A DNA stretch of 45,103 nucleotides from an uncultured Bacteroides sp. (lineage in GTDB: Bacteria > Bacteroidota > Bacteroidia > Bacteroidales > Bacteroidaceae): the NCBI GenBank assembly GCA_949288715.1, contig CASELH010000019.1, positions 1 to 45,103 of the forward strand, read 5' to 3'. Positions 43,115 to 45,103 of this stretch are shown piece after piece. Under the pieces are notes generated by a model that worked only from the letters and a program-made list of their open reading frames with translations, was not told the DNA's origin and did no database searches. A program made the position numbers and the translations under genes. The stretch's first letter is position 1, and each line of letters opens with the position of its first letter.

Positions 43115-43863
43115 ACGGACAAGATAAAATAGGCACCTACAAGCTGGTGGCAGAGCCTTTCCACGTGGACTTTACGGGGCACCTCACTCTGGGTGTGTTG
43201 GGCAACCACCTGCTGAACTGCGCGGGCTTCCACGCCACCGAGCGCGGATTCGGCATGGCCACGCTGAACGAGGATAACTACACGTGGGTGCTGTCGCGCC
43301 TGGCCATCGAGATGGACAACATGCCCAGGGAGTACGAGGAGTTCAGCGTGCAGACGTGGGTGGAGAATGTGTACCGCCTGTTCACCGACCGCAACTTTGC
43401 CGTGCTCGACAAGGAGGGGCGCCCCATAGGCTATGCCCGCTCGGTGTGGGCCATGATTAACATGAGCACCCGCAAGCCGGTAGACCTGCTCTCGATGAAC
43501 GGGGGCAGCATCGTGGATTACATCTGCCCGGACAAGCCGTGCCCCATCGACAAGCCGTCGCGCATCAAGGTGGCGGCCACGGAGCCTGAGGTGTCGCTCA
43601 CGGCAAGGTACAGCGACATCGACATCAACGGCCATGTGAACAGCATCCGCTACGTGGAGCACATCCTCGACCTGTTTCCCATCGACCTGTACAAGGTTTA
43701 CCGCATCCGCCGCTTCGAGATGGCCTATGTGGCCGAAAGCTACTATGGCGACACGCTCTCCCTCTACCACGACGACGAGGGAGGCGGCATGCACCAGGTG
43801 GAGGTGCGCAAGAACGGGGCAGAGACTGTGTGCCGCGCCAAGCTTCAGTTTGAATCTTATTAA
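43111..43863 (+). CDS. acyl-ACP thioesterase
   Basis: The 250-residue protein is a tandem hot-dog acyl-ACP thioesterase (FatA/B-like family). The first hot-dog spans about 1-140 (ATLNEDNYTWVLSRLAIEMDNMP, WVENVYRLFTDRNF). The second has the conserved catalytic segment YSDIDINGHVNSIRYVEHILD. It would release free fatty acids from acyl carrier protein in the cytosol. It overlaps ilvN by 4 nt (ATGA) and precedes ilvC by 37 bp, so it is inside the ilv transcript. The same arrangement is, to my recollection, found in other Bacteroides. Confidence 0.92.
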   Translation: MNGQDKIGTYKLVAEPFHVDFTGHLTLGVLGNHLLNCAGFHATERGFGMATLNEDNYTWVLSRLAIEMDNMPREYEEFSVQTWVENVYRLFTDRNFAVLDKEGRPIGYARSVWAMINMSTRKPVDLLSMNGGSIVDYICPDKPCPIDKPSRIKVAATEPEVSLTARYSDIDINGHVNSIRYVEHILDLFPIDLYKVYRIRRFEMAYVAESYYGDTLSLYHDDEGGGMHQVEVRKNGAETVCRAKLQFESY

Positions 43864-43900
43864 TTATATAATGTATAATCAACCAAAACAAGAAACAACA

Positions 43901-44944
43901 ATGGCACAAATGAATTTTGGCGGAGTCATCGAGAACGTGATGACCCGCGAGGAGTTTCCCTTGGAGAAAGCTCGTGAGATTTTGAAAGATGAGACTATCG
44001 CAGTGATAGGTTACGGTGTGCAAGGCCCCGGACAGGCATGCAACCTGCGTGATAACGGCTTCAACGTCATCGTGGGCCAGCGCCCGGGCAAGACGTTCGA
44101 GAAGGCTGTGGCCGACGGGTGGGTGCCCGGTGAGACGCTGTTCGGCATCGAGGAGGCTTGCGAGAAGGGCACTATCGTGATGTGCCTGCTGTCCGACGCA
44201 GCCGTGATGTCCGTATGGCCCACCATGAAGCCCCACCTCACCGCAGGCAAGGCGCTCTACTTCTCGCACGGCTTCGCCATCACGTGGAACGACCGCACGG
44301 GCGTGGTGCCTCCCAAGGACATCGACGTTATCATGGTGGCCCCCAAGGGTTCGGGTACATCGCTGCGCACCATGTTCCTCGAGGGGCGCGGGCTGAATTC
44401 GTCCTACGCCGTCTACCAGGACGCCACGGGCAAGGCATTGGACCGCACACTGGCCCTGGGCATCGGCATAGGCTCCGGCTACCTGTTTGAGACCACCTTC
44501 CAGCGTGAGGCTACTTCCGACCTGACGGGCGAGCGCGGCTCGCTGATGGGCGCCATCCAAGGCTTGCTGCTGGCACAGTACGAGGTGCTGCGCGAGAACG
44601 GCCACTCGCCCTCCGAGGCCTTCAACGAGACGGTGGAGGAGCTGACGCAGTCGCTGATGCCCCTCTTTGCCAAGAACGGCATGGACTGGATGTATGCCAA
44701 CTGCTCGACCACTGCACAGCGCGGTGCCCTCGACTGGATGGGCCCCTTCCACGACGCCATCAAGCCGGTGATGCAGAAGCTGTATCAGAGCGTGAAGGAA
44801 GGCCACGAGGCACAGATATCCATCGACAGCAACTCCAAGCCCGACTACCGCGAGAAGCTGAACGCCGAACTGAAGGCTTTGCGCGAGAGCGAGATGTGGC
44901 AGACCGCCGTCACCGTGCGCAAGCTCCGTCCGGAGAACAACTAA
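43901..44944 (+). CDS. ilvC: ketol-acid reductoisomerase (class I)
   Basis: The 347-residue enzyme isomerises and reduces acetolactate and acetohydroxybutyrate in branched-chain amino acid synthesis. The Rossmann motif is VIGYGVQGPGQACNLRDNGFNVIVGQRPG (about 36-64). Metal and catalytic parts are VMVAPKGSGTSLR, FQREATSDLTGERG and the C-terminal helical knot with NETVEELTQSLMPL. The start MAQMNFGG (43901) is chosen over an ATG ten codons upstream because it matches the family. It is the last gene of the operon. Confidence 0.97.
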   Translation: MAQMNFGGVIENVMTREEFPLEKAREILKDETIAVIGYGVQGPGQACNLRDNGFNVIVGQRPGKTFEKAVADGWVPGETLFGIEEACEKGTIVMCLLSDAAVMSVWPTMKPHLTAGKALYFSHGFAITWNDRTGVVPPKDIDVIMVAPKGSGTSLRTMFLEGRGLNSSYAVYQDATGKALDRTLALGIGIGSGYLFETTFQREATSDLTGERGSLMGAIQGLLLAQYEVLRENGHSPSEAFNETVEELTQSLMPLFAKNGMDWMYANCSTTAQRGALDWMGPFHDAIKPVMQKLYQSVKEGHEAQISIDSNSKPDYREKLNAELKALRESEMWQTAVTVRKLRPENN

Positions 44945-44989
44945 TCAGCATCGAGAAACCTTAGCTTTACAGGCGGGGGTGCATGATGT

Positions 44990-45020
44990 AGGATGACTAT
45001 CACCCTGTCATTCTGTTTTC
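44990..45020. repeat. fragment of the extended REP element
   Basis: GGATGACTATCACCCTGTCATTCTG resembles, with some changes, the left part of the 37231-37348 element, where the GACTATCA outer arm runs into TGTCATCCTG. The right part is missing. It looks like a decayed copy 3' of ilvC. Confidence 0.5.
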
Positions 45021-45054
45021 TATGACTTGCGCAAGTATTTTATATTTTTTATCC

Positions 45055-45103
45055 ACCGTCATGCGGCGTTTGTTTTTATCTTGCCGCGTGACGGTTGCTT
45101 TTT
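45055..45103 (+). terminator. terminator of the ilv operon
   Basis: ACCGTCATGCGGC pairs with GCCGCGTGACGGT around a T-rich loop, followed by TGCTTTTT at the window edge. Confidence 0.85.

Overview
The window looks like a chromosomal segment of a GC-rich member of the Bacteroidaceae (Bacteroides/Phocaeicola-like); the genus cannot be fixed from sequence alone. Signs are the Bacteroidetes-type promoter (-33 TTTG, -7 TAnnTTTG) before many genes, a Bacteroidetes LptD-like protein, PCMD lipoproteins, a PorT-like barrel, two HU-type proteins with glycine-rich acidic tails, AsnA, and methylmalonyl-CoA mutase of the succinate-propionate route. Most of it is housekeeping core. No prophage, insertion sequence, CRISPR array or conjugative module was seen.

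Layout: 1-4755 holds an RsmI-like methyltransferase, a DPP IV/lipA pair whose stop and start overlap, and an HDIG-domain protein. 4835-11000 holds LptD-like, an orphan AAA/DUF4143 ATPase, ung and asnA. 11256-14755 holds tRNA-Arg(CCG), an AspT/YidE-type transporter, an HU-like protein and a cytidylate-kinase-like protein. 14887-20176 holds lysS-gpsA-pgi and a HAD phosphatase. 20394-27724 holds mutA-mutB, a second HU-like protein and topB. 27738-30274 holds an M20 dipeptidase and aroC. 30841-37964 is more accessory: two PCMD lipoproteins, a PorT-like barrel, an Rpn-type nuclease with tetrapeptide repeats, a cysteine desulfidase-family protein and slyD. 38710-45103 is a complete ilv operon (promoter, leader peptide, attenuator, ilvD, ilvB, ilvN, acyl-ACP thioesterase, ilvC, terminator). 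Its ilvB carries a frameshifting internal deletion.

The most unusual signal is not a gene. At least eight regions, nearly all intergenic, hold short tandem arrays of 3-7 units whose period is 22 bp (23 bp in one), often made of two 11-bp half-steps with dyad symmetry. The period is kept while the sequence differs from locus to locus: 117-201, 7742-7807, 13931-14084, 20132-20219, 24668-24782, 30386-30473, 32501-32566 and 38367-38454. Two of them lie just upstream of the two HU-like genes, apparently inside the transcribed leaders, and one supplies the 3' end and stop codon of a gene. I do not know a described element with these properties.

Other intergenic repeats are a REP-like hairpin (TGTCAT-CTGAACG type, three copies plus a fragment) sometimes nested in larger palindromes, and long perfect inverted repeats built from GAGAATT or GAAGAAT heptads at gene ends. 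The ilv leader shows a readable attenuator: a 24-residue peptide that is half Leu/Val/Ile, and a 10-nt segment at its stop codon exactly complementary to the 5' half of the terminator stem.
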